A DNA stretch of 64,000 nucleotides from Blastococcus sp. URHD0036 (GCF_000701365.1 NZ_JNIK01000016.1:248001-312000), one strand, 5' to 3'. Positions 22,780 to 32,183 are shown, counted from the first letter of the stretch. Notes: a model not told the origin generated them from the letters alone. Made by a program: numbers and translations.

Positions 22780-23583
22780 GTGTCGTCTCCCGCTCCGTCC
22801 GAGCCCGTCCTCGAGCTCCGGGGGGTGGACGTCGTCCGCGGCCAGACCCACCTCCTGCGCGGGGTCGACTGGACCGTCCGGGCCGACGAGAGGTGGGTCC
22901 TCCTCGGCCCCAACGGCGCCGGCAAGACGACGCTGCTGCAGCTGGTCTCCGCGCACATGCACCCGACCCGGGGCGAGGTGCGGCTGCTCGGCGAGACGCT
23001 GGGCGCCGTCGACGTCTTCGAGCTGCGCCCGCGGATCGGGCTGACCAGCGCCGCGCTGGCGCAGCGGATCGCCCCGGCCGAGCGCACCGGCGACGTCGTC
23101 GTCTCCGCGGGCTACGCCGTCGTCGGCCGCTGGCGCGAACGCTACGACATCGCCGACCTCACCCGCGCGGCGATGCTGATGCGCCAGTGGGGCGTGGACG
23201 GGTTCGCCAACCGCCCGTTCGGCACGCTCAGCGAGGGCGAGCGCAAGCGCGTGCAGATCGCCCGCGCGCTCATGCCCGACCCGGAGCTGCTGCTTCTCGA
23301 CGAGCCCGGCGCCGGGCTCGACCTCGCCGGCCGCGAGGACCTCGTCGCCCGCCTGTCGGACCTCGCCGGCTACCTGTACGCGCCGGCGCAGGTGCTGGTC
23401 ACCCACCACGTCGAGGAGATCCCGCCCGGCTACACCCACGCGCTCCTGCTGCGGAGCGGCGAGGTGGTCGACGCCGGCCCGCTGGAGCGGGTGGTCACCG
23501 CGGAGGGGCTGTCGCAGACGTTCGGGCTGCCGCTGAGCCTGGACCGCGCCGACGGCCGCTTCACCGCCCGCCGCGCGAGCTGA
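22780..23583 (+). CDS. ABC transporter ATP-binding protein, orphan
   Basis: 267-residue ATPase with one nucleotide-binding domain. Walker A LGPNGAGKTTLL is near residue 47. The signature appears as LSEGERKRVQIARAL instead of LSGGQ, Walker B is LLLLDEPGAGLD, and the switch His follows in LVTHHVEEI. The variant signature and the HVEEIPPGYTHALLLRSG ending resemble ModF-like or Fe-uptake-associated ATPases. No membrane partner is adjacent: the next gene is a hydratase and the previous one is glgX. It may work with a permease elsewhere or act as a soluble regulator. The GTG start is preferred over a TTG 12 bp upstream because the family begins close to the EPVLELRGV strand. Confidence 0.82.
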   Translation: MSSPAPSEPVLELRGVDVVRGQTHLLRGVDWTVRADERWVLLGPNGAGKTTLLQLVSAHMHPTRGEVRLLGETLGAVDVFELRPRIGLTSAALAQRIAPAERTGDVVVSAGYAVVGRWRERYDIADLTRAAMLMRQWGVDGFANRPFGTLSEGERKRVQIARALMPDPELLLLDEPGAGLDLAGREDLVARLSDLAGYLYAPAQVLVTHHVEEIPPGYTHALLLRSGEVVDAGPLERVVTAEGLSQTFGLPLSLDRADGRFTARRAS

Positions 23584-23597
23584 GCGGCCGTCCTCGT

Positions 23598-23603
23598 TAG
23601 GGT
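23598..23603 (+). promoter_or_regulatory. Candidate -10 box for enoyl-CoA hydratase
   Basis: TAGGGT about 36 nt before the hydratase start. Here a normal leader with a GGAGG ribosome site follows, unlike the leaderless genes in this window. Confidence 0.4.
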
Positions 23604-23622
23604 CGCCGCGACGACGACGTCC

Positions 23623-23636
23623 CACCTCCGGAGGTG
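23623..23636 (+). repeat. Palindrome covering the hydratase ribosome site
   Basis: CACCTCC followed directly by GGAGGTG is a perfect 14-bp palindrome whose right half is the Shine-Dalgarno sequence of the enoyl-CoA hydratase. As RNA it could fold as a CACCU/AGGUG hairpin with a CCGG loop and mask the site. The stem is short and could be chance. Confidence 0.4.
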
Positions 23637-23639
23637 CCC

Positions 23640-24425
23640 GTGAGCGAGCCCGAGTTCGTGACCCTGCAGGTCGAGGACGGGGTGGGCACCATCCGCCTCG
23701 ACCGGCCGAAGATGAACGCGATCGACGACCAGCTGCACCGCGAGGTCCGCGCCGCCGCGATGGAGGCGACCGCCCGCGAGGAGGTCCGCGCGGTCGTCAT
23801 CTACGGCGGCGAGCGGGTCTTCGCGGCCGGCGCCGACATCAAGGCGATGGCCCAGCTCGACGCCCGGGGCATGGCCGCCTGGGGCCGCGAGCTGCAGGAC
23901 TCGTTCATCGCCGTCCAGCGCATCGCGAAGCCGGTCATCGCGGCCATCACCGGGTACGCACTCGGCGGCGGCTACGAGCTGGCGCTGTGCGCCGACTTCC
24001 GCGTGATGGGTGCCTCGGCCAAGGTCGGCCAGCCCGAGATCCAGCTCGGCGTCATCCCCGGCGCCGGCGGCACGCAGCGGCTGGCGCGGCTCGTCGGCCC
24101 GGCCAAGGCCAAGGACCTCGTCTTCACCGGCCGGCACGTGGGTGCGGAGGAGGCGCTGGAGATGGGCCTGGCCGACGCCGTCGTCCCCGACGACGAGGTC
24201 TACTCCACCGCCCTGGCCATGGCGCGCCGGTTCGCCGCGGGCCCGACGGCGGCGCTGGCGGCGGCCAAGCAGGCCATCGACGAGGGCCTGGACCTGCCCC
24301 TGCCGCAGGCGCTGGCGCTGGAGACCCGGCTGTTCTCCGGCCTGTTCGGCACCGAGGACCAGCGGCACGGCATGCAGTCGTTCCTCGAGAACGGGCCCGG
24401 GAAGGCCACCTTCACCGGCCGCTAG
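23640..24425 (+). CDS. Enoyl-CoA hydratase
   Basis: Adds water across trans-2-enoyl-CoA in beta-oxidation. 261 residues, crotonase fold. The oxyanion-hole segment is FAAGADIKAMAQL. Both catalytic glutamates are present: one in ALGGGYELALCAD and one in QPEIQLGVIPGAGGTQRL, so this is a true hydratase rather than a degenerate crotonase. GTG at 23640 is chosen over GTG at 23634 because GGAGG at 23630-23634 would overlap the latter. It stands alone, 57 bp after the ABC ATPase. Chain-length preference cannot be judged. Many actinobacteria call this EchA8-like; I leave the symbol blank. Confidence 0.9.
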   Translation: MSEPEFVTLQVEDGVGTIRLDRPKMNAIDDQLHREVRAAAMEATAREEVRAVVIYGGERVFAAGADIKAMAQLDARGMAAWGRELQDSFIAVQRIAKPVIAAITGYALGGGYELALCADFRVMGASAKVGQPEIQLGVIPGAGGTQRLARLVGPAKAKDLVFTGRHVGAEEALEMGLADAVVPDDEVYSTALAMARRFAAGPTAALAAAKQAIDEGLDLPLPQALALETRLFSGLFGTEDQRHGMQSFLENGPGKATFTGR

Positions 24426-24564
24426 GCCGGGCCGGCGATCGCCCGTTCGCGGACTGTTCTCCCGCCGGTCGCCGTTCCGGCCGCCCGGACGGCACCGCGT
24501 CTGTCACCATCCCGGAGGCCGCCCGAGCGAGCCCCTGGGCGGAACGGACAAACGGAGGAACCCC

Positions 24565-25704
24565 GTGCGACGCAGCACCTCGACGACCGTGGCCCTGCTC
24601 ACGGCCGCCCTCACCCTCGCCGCCTGCGGAGGCAGCGACGACGGCGACGGCGGTGGGAGCGGCAGCGACGCGGCCGAGGCGACCTCGCTGTCGGACTTCG
24701 GCTCGATGGACGACCTGATCGAGGCCGCGAAGGCCGAGGGCGAGCTCAACGTCATCGCCCTGCCGCCGGACTGGGCCAACTACGGCGAGATCATCTCCGC
24801 CTTCGAGGACAAGTACGGGATCACCGTCAACAGCGCCTCGCCCGACATCTCCAGCCAGGAGGAGCTCAACGCCGTCGACCAGCAGCGGGGCCAGGACCGG
24901 GCCCCCGACGTGGTCGACCTGGCCACCGCCTTCGCCCGCCAGGCGCAGGCGCAGGACCTGCTCGCGCCCTACCAGGTGGAGACCTGGGACGAGATCCCCG
25001 AGGGCCAGAAGGACCCCGAGGGTCATTGGTACAACGACTACGGCGGCTACATGTCGATCGGTTGCAACGCCTCGATCGTCGCCGAGTGCCCGCAGACGAT
25101 GGCGGACCTGCTCGACCCGCAGTACGCCGGTCAGGTCGCCCTCAACGGCAACCCCACCCAGGCGGGCGCGGCGTTCGGCGGTGTGTGGGCGGCGGCGCTG
25201 TCCAACGGCGGTGACCTCGACGACATCGGCCCGGGCATCGACTTCTTCGTCCAGCTCAAGGACGCCGGCAACTTCAACCCGGTGGAGAGCACCCCGGCGA
25301 CCATCGAGAGCGGCGAGACCCCGATCGTCATCGACTGGGACTACCTGAACGCCGCCTACAAGGACGGTCTGGCCGAGGTCGGCACCGAGTGGGAGGTCGT
25401 CGTCCCCGCCGACGGGCTGTTCGGTGGCTTCTACAGCCAGGCGGTCAGCGCCTACGCCCCGCACCCGGCGGCCGCCCGCCTGTGGCAGGAGTTCCTCTAC
25501 AGCGACGAGGGCCAGAACCTGTGGCTGGCCGGCGGCGCCCGGCCGGTGCGCCTGCCCGCCATGCAGGACGCCGGGACCGCCGACGCCGAGGCGCTGGCGG
25601 CCCTGCCGCCGGTCGAGGACGAGGTCGACTTCCCGACCGAGGAGCAGGAGAGCGCTGCCAAGGAGGTCGTGACGGCCCGCTGGAACGAGGAGATGTCCGG
25701 CTGA
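24565..25704 (+). CDS. ABC importer substrate-binding lipoprotein
   Basis: 379-residue extracytoplasmic solute-binding protein. The signal peptide runs MRRSTSTTVALLTAALTLAA with lipidated Cys21 (lipobox LAAC), then an Asp/Gly/Ser linker. The mature part begins DLIEAAKAEGELNVIALPP, a two-lobe binding protein of the Fe3+/thiamine/polyamine/phosphonate type. The GTG has a GGAGGAA ribosome site 5 nt upstream. First gene of a four-gene importer; each next gene overlaps by 4 bp. The pairing with two separate permeases and a TOBE-containing ATPase resembles the spermidine/putrescine and 2-aminoethylphosphonate systems. The substrate cannot be told from sequence. The preceding 139 bp hold no promoter I can defend. 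Confidence 0.85.
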   Translation: MRRSTSTTVALLTAALTLAACGGSDDGDGGGSGSDAAEATSLSDFGSMDDLIEAAKAEGELNVIALPPDWANYGEIISAFEDKYGITVNSASPDISSQEELNAVDQQRGQDRAPDVVDLATAFARQAQAQDLLAPYQVETWDEIPEGQKDPEGHWYNDYGGYMSIGCNASIVAECPQTMADLLDPQYAGQVALNGNPTQAGAAFGGVWAAALSNGGDLDDIGPGIDFFVQLKDAGNFNPVESTPATIESGETPIVIDWDYLNAAYKDGLAEVGTEWEVVVPADGLFGGFYSQAVSAYAPHPAAARLWQEFLYSDEGQNLWLAGGARPVRLPAMQDAGTADAEALAALPPVEDEVDFPTEEQESAAKEVVTARWNEEMSG

Positions 25705-26627
25705 GCACCACCCTCCCGGACGCATCCGGCGCGCCGGCCCCCCGCACCCAGGGGGGCCGGCGCGCCGGTGCGCACCGCGCCACTCTCACGGCCGTGCTCG
25801 GCACGCTGCCGTTCTTCGTCTACCTCGCGGTCTTCCTGCTGCTGCCCATCGGCCTGCTGGCGGTGGAGGCGTTCCGCGTCACCGACCCGGTCACCTTCGA
25901 GGAGGGCTGGTCCACCGACAACATCGGGCGGATCACCGAGGGCGCCTACGGGCGGGCCTACATGGGCAGCCTGCAGCTCTCGGCGACCACCGCGGTGCTG
26001 GCCGCGGTCCTGGGTCTGGCACTGGCCGTGGCGATCCAGCGGTCCCGCCGCGGGCTGCTGCTGCGCCGGCTGGTCTTCACCGCCGCCGGTGTCCTCGCCA
26101 ACTTCGGCGGCATCCCGCTGGCGTTCGCCTTCCTGGCCGCGATCGGCAACGCCGGCGTCGTCACCTCGCTGATCACCGACGTCTTCGGCTTCGACGACTT
26201 CTCGCTGGCCTCGATGGCCGGTCTGGGCCTGGTCTACCTGTACTTCCTCATCCCGCTGATGGTCCTCACCATCGTCCCGGCGCTCGAGGCGCTGCGGCCG
26301 CAGTGGCGGGAGGCCGCCGACAACCTGGGCGCGAGCGGCTGGCAGTACTGGCGCCACGTCGGCGGTCCGGTGCTCGCCCCGCCGGTGCTGGGCGCGACGA
26401 TGCTGCTGTTCGCCTCCTCGTTCGCCGCCTACGCCACAGCCCGGGCCCTGGTGGGCAGCAGCGTGCCGCTGGTCACCCTGCAGATCGCCGACTCGCTGTC
26501 GAGCAACGTCGTCGTCGGTGCCGAGAACCTGGGCAAGGCGCTGGCGCTGGGCATGGTCGTGCTCATCGGCCTGGTGATGGTCTTCTACGCGTGGGTCCAG
26601 CGGCGCGCCCAGCGGTGGCTGGGATGA
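25701..26627 (+). CDS. ABC importer permease 1, apparent CTG start
   Basis: 308-residue inner-membrane permease with about six helices and the EAA loop (LEALRPQWREAADNLGASGW) that docks the ATPase. Six-helix order is typical of the PotB/FbpB-like group. The first ATG/GTG/TTG in frame is GTG at 25794, just before the first helix. However, codons from 25704 to 25794 show the strong G/C third-position bias of real coding DNA. In addition, GAGGAG at 25687-25692 stands 8 nt before CTG at 25701. That CTG overlaps the binding-protein stop as CTGA, matching the ATGA overlaps of the next two genes. I therefore infer a CTG start; the alternative is GTG 25794 (277 residues). Confidence 0.75.
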   Translation: MSTTLPDASGAPAPRTQGGRRAGAHRATLTAVLGTLPFFVYLAVFLLLPIGLLAVEAFRVTDPVTFEEGWSTDNIGRITEGAYGRAYMGSLQLSATTAVLAAVLGLALAVAIQRSRRGLLLRRLVFTAAGVLANFGGIPLAFAFLAAIGNAGVVTSLITDVFGFDDFSLASMAGLGLVYLYFLIPLMVLTIVPALEALRPQWREAADNLGASGWQYWRHVGGPVLAPPVLGATMLLFASSFAAYATARALVGSSVPLVTLQIADSLSSNVVVGAENLGKALALGMVVLIGLVMVFYAWVQRRAQRWLG

Positions 26628-27511
26628 CGGCCATGACCACCGGCGTCACCGGCGCCGGAAGCGTCGCCCCGGAGACGCCCGGCCGGCCGGGACGCCGGCG
26701 GGGCACCGGGTGGTGGCGCTGGGTCGTCTTCGCCGTCCTCGGGGCCTACTTCCTGATCCCGCTGGGTGCCTCGATCTGGTACACGCTCGAGAACCGCCGC
26801 GGCGGTGGGATCACCGTCGAGCCCTACACGCGGATCCCCGGCGCGGAGGGCTTCGCCGAGGCGTTCGGCCGCTCGCTGCTGCTGGCGCTGCTGACCGTGC
26901 TCATCGTGCTCGCGCTGCTCCTGCCGCTCGTGATGCTGGTCGAGCTGCGGCTGCCCCGGCTGCGGACGACGGTCGAGGTGCTGACCCTCCTGCCGCTGGT
27001 GCTGCCGCCGATCGCGCTCGTCGTCGGTGTCCGCAGCGTGCTGGCGTGGGCGCCGGACTACTTCCTCGGCACCCCGGTCGCGGAGTTCATGTTCGCGCTC
27101 CAGGAGCCCGAGCTGCCCTGGATCCTCGTGCTGGTCTACGTGGTGCTGGCGATGCCGTTCGCCTACCGCGCCTTGGACGCCGGGGTCCGCGGCGCCGGCC
27201 TGCGCACCCTCACCGAGGCCGCCCGCAACCTCGGTGCCTCGTGGCCGCAGGTGATGGCCTCGGTCGTGCTGCCGATGCTGCGCACCTCGGTGCTCAACGC
27301 CGCCTTCCTGACCGTCGCGCTGGTGCTCGGCGAGTTCACGGTCGCCAACATCCTCGGCTTCGAGACGTTCCCCACCTGGATCGTCAAGGCCGCGGCCGCC
27401 GAGCCGCAGCTGTCGGTGGCGGTGTCGGTGCTCTCGCTGATGCTCACCTGGGCGCTGCTGCTGCTGATCTCCGCGCTGGACCGCCGGCGCGGGGGAGAGG
27501 ACCCCGCATGA
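26624..27511 (+). CDS. ABC importer permease 2
   Basis: 295-residue permease, PotC-like. A basic Pro/Gly-rich N-terminal tail ([13 protein letters not shown]) precedes the first helix (VVFAVLGAYFLIPLGASIW). About six helices follow. The cytoplasmic EAA motif is TLTEAARNLGASWPQVMASV. ATG 26624 overlaps the permease 1 stop as ATGA; a second ATG three codons on is possible. It pairs with permease 1 to form the heterodimeric channel. Confidence 0.86.
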   Translation: MTAMTTGVTGAGSVAPETPGRPGRRRGTGWWRWVVFAVLGAYFLIPLGASIWYTLENRRGGGITVEPYTRIPGAEGFAEAFGRSLLLALLTVLIVLALLLPLVMLVELRLPRLRTTVEVLTLLPLVLPPIALVVGVRSVLAWAPDYFLGTPVAEFMFALQEPELPWILVLVYVVLAMPFAYRALDAGVRGAGLRTLTEAARNLGASWPQVMASVVLPMLRTSVLNAAFLTVALVLGEFTVANILGFETFPTWIVKAAAAEPQLSVAVSVLSLMLTWALLLLISALDRRRGGEDPA

Positions 27512-28635
27512 CCGCCGTCCCGTCCACCCCGGCCGCCGCGCTCCCGCGGGAGGGCGCCGCCGCGGAGCTCCGCCGCCGTCCGGGGGTCGCCGTCCGGCTC
27601 TCCGGTCTCACCCGGCAGTACGGCTCCGTGCTCGCCCTCGACGGTCTGGACCTCGACATCGCCGGCGGGGAGTTCCTCGCCCTGCTCGGGCCCTCCGGCT
27701 GCGGGAAGACGACGGCCCTGCGCGCCATCGCCGGCTTCGAGCGCCCCGACAGCGGCAGCGTGCTGCTCGACGGCGAGGACGTCACCGGCGTCCCGGCCAA
27801 CAAGCGGGACATGGGCATGGTCTTCCAGGCCTACAGCCTGTTCCCGAACCTCACCGTCGCCGACAACGTCGCCTTCGGGCTGCGGGTGCGCCGGCGCGGG
27901 AGCAAGGCCGAGCGGCGCGACCGGGCGGCGGAGCTGCTGGAGCTGGTCGGCCTCGCCGACCGGGCCGGCCGGTACCCCCACCAGCTCTCCGGCGGCCAGC
28001 AGCAGCGGGTGGCGCTGGCCCGGGCGCTCGCCGTCGAGCCGCGGGTGCTGCTGCTCGACGAGCCGTTGTCGGCGCTGGACGCGCAGGTCCGGCTCCAGCT
28101 GCGGGAGGAGATCCGGCGCCTCCAGCTCGAGCTCGGCATCACCACGGTCTTCGTCACCCACGACCAGGCCGAGGCGCTGTCGGTGGCCGACCGGGTCGGC
28201 GTCATGCGGGCCGGCCGGCTCGAGCAGGTCGCCACGCCCGACGAGCTCTACGAGCGGCCCGCCACCGCCTTCGTCGCGGGCTTCGTCGGCACGATGAACC
28301 GCATCCCCGCCGTGCTCGGCGACGGCGACGTGGAGTTCCTCGGCGTCCGTCGCGAGATCCTCGGCGCCACACCGCCGCCCGGTGCCGCCGTGGCGCTGGT
28401 CCGCCCGGAGGGGCTGCTGGTGACCGCCGACGACCGCGGGCACGGCCGGGTCGTCACCCGGACGTTCTCCGGCGCCGTCACCCGGATCGCCGTCGCGCTG
28501 CCGGACGGGCTGGAGGTCCTGGTCGACGTCCCCAGCGTCGAGAGCCAGGCGCTCACCCCCGGCACGGCGGTGACCGTCACCCCGGCCGAGCGGCCGGCGC
28601 TGGTGGCCGCCGCCGAGCCGTCGGTGGAGGCCTGA
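27508..28635 (+). CDS. ABC importer ATP-binding protein with TOBE domain
   Basis: 375-residue ATPase of the PotA/FbpC group that powers the importer encoded by the three preceding genes. Walker A GPSGCGKTT is near residue 67, the signature is LSGGQQQRVALARAL, Walker B LLLDEPLSALD, and the switch His is in FVTHDQAEAL. A C-terminal TOBE domain (about residues 270-365) includes VRPEGLLV and the GAVTRIAVALPDG strands. The ATG overlaps the permease 2 stop as ATGA. Its stop is 7 bp from the kinase stop on the other strand, leaving no room for a long terminator. Regulation by substrate through TOBE is possible but unproven. Confidence 0.9.
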   Translation: MTAVPSTPAAALPREGAAAELRRRPGVAVRLSGLTRQYGSVLALDGLDLDIAGGEFLALLGPSGCGKTTALRAIAGFERPDSGSVLLDGEDVTGVPANKRDMGMVFQAYSLFPNLTVADNVAFGLRVRRRGSKAERRDRAAELLELVGLADRAGRYPHQLSGGQQQRVALARALAVEPRVLLLDEPLSALDAQVRLQLREEIRRLQLELGITTVFVTHDQAEALSVADRVGVMRAGRLEQVATPDELYERPATAFVAGFVGTMNRIPAVLGDGDVEFLGVRREILGATPPPGAAVALVRPEGLLVTADDRGHGRVVTRTFSGAVTRIAVALPDGLEVLVDVPSVESQALTPGTAVTVTPAERPALVAAAEPSVEA

Positions 28636-28642
28636 CGGGCCG

Positions 28643-30823
28643 TCAGCCGGTCAGATCGAACACCCGGACCGTGGCAGTCGCCAGGTCGGTGACGTAGGCG
28701 TGGCTCCCATCCGGGGAGACGCCGACGCTGGTCGGATCGTCACCGGCCGGCACGCTCGCGGTCACGGTGAGGGTGTCTGCGGTGACCACCGACATCGTGT
28801 TGCCGTCGACGTCGGCGGTATAGAAGCGGCGCCCGTCCGGCGCCCACGTGACGTCCTGCGGGCGCAGGCCCACTGGTCCAGTGGCCACCAGCTGGTCGGT
28901 CGCCGTGTCGACGAGCCGGACGTCGCTGCTGTCGTAGGAGACGACGGCCACTCGGCTGCCGTCGGGTGAGAGGGCCACGCTGTGCGGTGAGTCGCCCGCC
29001 GGCAGAGTGCCCAGGACCCGGCCGCCGGCGGTGAGGTCGAGGACGGTGATGACGTCGGACTCGTGATTGGCCGTGTAGGCGCGCGTGCCGTCAGCGCTGA
29101 TCGCGATCCAGTGCGGGTTGGGTGGCACCTCGTACGAGTCGACCTCCTGCGCGGTTGCGGTGTCGAGCACCTCGACCCGGCCCTCGTTGTGCAGCGGGAT
29201 GAAGAGCCGGTCGCCGTCGCGCGAGGTCGCGGGCGCGAACGGGCGATGCCCGACCGGCACGGTCGCGGTGACCTCGTTGCTGGCCGTGTCGACGAAGACG
29301 ACCGCGTTACGGGAGTAGTCGGCGTTGTAGACCGTGATGTAGGCCCGGTCGCCGCTCGGCGAGAAGGTGACGAAACGCGGGGGACCCGCCTCGATGGGGA
29401 TGGTCGCGTTGATCTGCAGTGATGTCAGGTCCAGCACCGACACGACGCCTGCTTCCCCGTGAGTGATGTAGGCGTAACGGCCGTTGGGGGCGACAGCGAG
29501 GAAACCGGGCGTCGGAGGCACCGCGATGGGGACGCCGACCGCCGTGGGCACCGCGATGCTCGGTAGCGGGGCCGGCGGTGGTGCCGCCGACGTGGCTGGG
29601 GCGCTGCTGCTGCTCTCGGGCTCCACGGGGGGCTCGGCGGTGCTCCCGGCGGTGTCGCCGTCGCCGTCCCCCGCGGGCCACAGCAGGTAGGTGACCAGGC
29701 CGGCCACGAGGAGGAGCGTGAGGAGACCGGCGATGAGAGCCGTCCGGCGCCCCGGCCCGTCTCCCGCGCGCCGCTCCTGGGCGGGCGGCGACGCCGGACC
29801 GCCCGGTCCCCAGGAGGGCGGCGGCAACTGCTCCACCGACTTGTGCACGCCGCCCGCCGAGACCACGCCCATCTTGTGCGCGGCCGCCCCCAGGTAGCCG
29901 CCGTGGACCTGCTGCGCGGCGACCCAGGGATCGGGGACGGCGGTCCGGATCGTCTCGGGGGCCATCGGGTGTGCCTGCACGTGTGCCACGTCGTGTGCAG
30001 CGGCGTCTGCGGTCAGAGCGCGGCGCGCGGCGGACATGAGCTCGACGGGGGTGCTGTACCGGTCCTCCGGCTTCTTGGCCATGCCCTTCCGCACGACCTC
30101 GTCCATGCCGGCCGGGACCGTGGGCACCACCTTGCTCGGGCACGGCGGGTCGGTGTACAGGTGCGCGTACAGCAGGGCGGGGAGGTCGTCGCCGCGGAAG
30201 GGGCGGACGGCGGTGAGGCACTCGGAGAACACGCAGGCCAGGGAGTAGACATCGACCCGTCCGTCGAGCGGCTGGTTGGTGAACCGCTCGGGCGCCATGT
30301 AGTCGAGGGTGCCGACGGTCGCGCCGGTGATGGTCAGGGACGTCCGGGTGCTGCCGATCGACCGGGCGATGCCGAAGTCGACGACGTAGACGAAGTCGTT
30401 CGCGGTCACCAGGACGTTGCTCGGCTTGACGTCACGGTGCACGAGCGCGTCGGAGTGCGCGGCCTCGAGCGCGTCGGCGACCTGCGAGAGCAGGCGGACA
30501 GCACGTTCGGCCGGCAGCGGGCCCTCCTTGAGGAGCTCGCCGAGGTCGGGGCCGTCCACCAGGCGCATGTCGATGAACATCCGACCGTCGATCTCGCCGT
30601 AGTCGTGGATGGGGATGACGTGCGGCTCGCGGAGCCGGGCCGCGACGTGGGACTCGCGACGGAAGCGGGCCCGGAACTCCGGGTCCTGGCCCAGGGACTC
30701 CGGCAGGAGCTTCAGTGCGACCGAGCGCTCGCGCCGGGTGTCGTGGGCTCGCCACACCTCGCCCATCCCGCCGACACCGAGAATCTCCTGGAGTACGTAC
30801 GGACCGAATCGGCGCTCAGTCAT
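28643..30823 (-). CDS. Receptor Ser/Thr kinase with extracellular beta-propeller (PknD-like)
   Basis: 726-residue membrane kinase. Kinase domain about residues 7-270: glycine loop GVGGMGEV (16-23), Lys38, catalytic HRD 129-131 with KPSN, DFG 149-151, Thr-rich activation loop (161-172) and APE at 177-179. All catalytic residues are intact. A juxtamembrane linker leads to one transmembrane helix at about 361-383. A Ser/Pro linker follows, and then residues 435-726 form about seven YVTN-type beta-propeller blades ([40 protein letters not shown]). This layout matches M. tuberculosis PknD, whose propeller is an extracellular sensor. The ligand is unknown. A TATCCT -10 box and an inverted repeat lie upstream. 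Confidence 0.92.
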   Translation of the reverse strand: MTERRFGPYVLQEILGVGGMGEVWRAHDTRRERSVALKLLPESLGQDPEFRARFRRESHVAARLREPHVIPIHDYGEIDGRMFIDMRLVDGPDLGELLKEGPLPAERAVRLLSQVADALEAAHSDALVHRDVKPSNVLVTANDFVYVVDFGIARSIGSTRTSLTITGATVGTLDYMAPERFTNQPLDGRVDVYSLACVFSECLTAVRPFRGDDLPALLYAHLYTDPPCPSKVVPTVPAGMDEVVRKGMAKKPEDRYSTPVELMSAARRALTADAAAHDVAHVQAHPMAPETIRTAVPDPWVAAQQVHGGYLGAAAHKMGVVSAGGVHKSVEQLPPPSWGPGGPASPPAQERRAGDGPGRRTALIAGLLTLLLVAGLVTYLLWPAGDGDGDTAGSTAEPPVEPESSSSAPATSAAPPPAPLPSIAVPTAVGVPIAVPPTPGFLAVAPNGRYAYITHGEAGVVSVLDLTSLQINATIPIEAGPPRFVTFSPSGDRAYITVYNADYSRNAVVFVDTASNEVTATVPVGHRPFAPATSRDGDRLFIPLHNEGRVEVLDTATAQEVDSYEVPPNPHWIAISADGTRAYTANHESDVITVLDLTAGGRVLGTLPAGDSPHSVALSPDGSRVAVVSYDSSDVRLVDTATDQLVATGPVGLRPQDVTWAPDGRRFYTADVDGNTMSVVTADTLTVTASVPAGDDPTSVGVSPDGSHAYVTDLATATVRVFDLTG

Positions 30824-30869
30824 GGCGTGCGCTCCCCTGACGACCGGGCCGCCGGCCGCCCCCCGTCCG

Positions 30870-30886
30870 GTGAGCTGGGCGCTCAC
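30870..30886. promoter_or_regulatory. Inverted repeat in kinase leader
   Basis: GTGAGC-tgggc-GCTCAC is a perfect 6+5+6 repeat lying 47-63 bp before the kinase start and a few bases downstream of its proposed -10 box. It could be an operator or an RNA hairpin. Confidence 0.35.
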
Positions 30887-30895
30887 GGTGGGCGG

Positions 30896-30901
30896 AGGAT
30901 A
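30896..30901 (-). promoter_or_regulatory. Candidate -10 box of the kinase gene
   Basis: TATCCT on the minus strand, a good -10 hexamer, about 72 nt before the kinase ATG in the 213-bp divergent space. No clear -35 box is visible. Confidence 0.4.
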
Positions 30902-31036
30902 GGAGCCGCGCAGCGGCCGGAGAAGGTCCTTCCGCGTCCGGCGCGGCTCGGCATCGCGCACCGGAGTCGGGGGGCGACACGGGTGTGGCGTCGCCCGGGT
31001 CCGGACATCGGCCGCCTCGTCCGTCACCATGGCCCG

Positions 31037-32149
31037 GTGAGCGTCCCGGGCAGCACGGATGTCGACCGGTCGGACCCGGCGCGGCGCGCCTGGGTGGACC
31101 GCGCGGTCGCGGTCGTGGAGGCCGACGCGCACCGCAGCGCCGACACCCACCTGCTGAGCTATCCGCTGCCGCCCGAGTGGGGCATCGACCTCTACCTGAA
31201 GGACGAGTCGACCCACCCGACCGGCAGCCTGAAGCACCGTCTCGCCCGCTCGCTGTTCCTCTACGGCCTCTGCTCCGGGCAGATCTCCGAGGGCACCACC
31301 GTGGTCGAGGCCTCCAGCGGGTCGACGGCGATCAGCGAGGCCTACTTCGCCCGGATGCTCGGGCTGCCGTTCGTCGCGGTGATGCCGGCGTCGACGAGCG
31401 AGGAGAAGGTCGCGCTCATCGAGTTCCACGGCGGCCGCTGTCACTTCGTGGCCGACCCGCCGGAGATCTACGAGGAGGCGCGGCGGCTCGCCGCGGAGTG
31501 CGGCGGGCACTTCCTGGACCAGTTCACCTTCGCCGAGCGGGCCACCGACTGGCGCGGCAACAACAACATCGCCGAGTCGATCTTCGAGCAGATGGCGCTG
31601 GAACGTTCCCCGGTGCCGGAGTGGGTCGTCGTCGGTGCGGGCACCGGCGGGACGAGCGCCACCATCGGCCGCTTCATCCGCTACCGGCGCTTCCCCACCC
31701 GGCTGGCCGTCGTCGACCCGGAGAACTCGGCGTTCCTCCCGGGCTACACCTCCGGGGACCGGGACTGCACGACCGGCATCTCGTCGCGGATCGAGGGCAT
31801 CGGCCGGCCGCGGGTCGAGCCGTCGTTCGTCCCCACGATCGTCGACCGGATGATCGGCGTCCCCGACGCGGCCTCCCTGGCTGCCATGCGGCACCTCGCC
31901 GAGGCCACCGGCCGGCGCGCCGGGGGCTCCACCGGCACCAACCTGTGGGGCGCCTTCGCGCTGGTCGCGGAGATGCTGCGGGCCGGGGTGCAGGGCAGCG
32001 TCGTCACCCTGCTGTGCGACGGCGGCGAGCGGTACGCGCACACGTACTACTCGGACGAGTGGGTCGCCGGGCAGGGCCTGGACCTCGCTCCGGCCGCCGC
32101 CACGCTGCGCCGTTTCACCGAGACGGGGGAGTGGGCACCCCCCGGGTGA
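31037..32149 (+). CDS. cds1: PLP-dependent cysteine synthase-family enzyme, Cds1-like
   Basis: 370-residue fold-type II PLP enzyme. The PLP lysine lies in [20 protein letters not shown] near residue 65. The phosphate-binding loops are [10 protein letters not shown] and [13 protein letters not shown], and a [12 protein letters not shown] segment closes the cofactor site. The [13 protein letters not shown] pattern is that of Cds1 (Rv3684-like), which in mycobacteria desulfhydrates L-cysteine to H2S, pyruvate and ammonia, rather than that of CysK or CysM. No cys biosynthesis genes adjoin. The GTG is the most upstream start consistent with the strong coding bias; no ribosome site is evident. Divergent from the kinase. 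A role in cysteine catabolism is inferred from family only. Confidence 0.83.
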   Translation: MSVPGSTDVDRSDPARRAWVDRAVAVVEADAHRSADTHLLSYPLPPEWGIDLYLKDESTHPTGSLKHRLARSLFLYGLCSGQISEGTTVVEASSGSTAISEAYFARMLGLPFVAVMPASTSEEKVALIEFHGGRCHFVADPPEIYEEARRLAAECGGHFLDQFTFAERATDWRGNNNIAESIFEQMALERSPVPEWVVVGAGTGGTSATIGRFIRYRRFPTRLAVVDPENSAFLPGYTSGDRDCTTGISSRIEGIGRPRVEPSFVPTIVDRMIGVPDAASLAAMRHLAEATGRRAGGSTGTNLWGAFALVAEMLRAGVQGSVVTLLCDGGERYAHTYYSDEWVAGQGLDLAPAAATLRRFTETGEWAPPG

Positions 32150-32183
32150 CCGGGCTCACCGGCCTCCGACAGCCCCGGCGTCT

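Noticed and set aside
22780-23583. ABC ATPase as part of the four-gene importer downstream
   Set aside because: It is separated by the enoyl-CoA hydratase, the importer has its own ATPase with a TOBE domain, and the signature motif differs (LSEGE).
25704-25796. Frameshift or sequencing error at the start of ABC permease 1
   Set aside because: The frame is open with consistent third-position bias into the first helix, and the 4-bp overlap pattern matches the rest of the operon. A CTG start explains it without an error.
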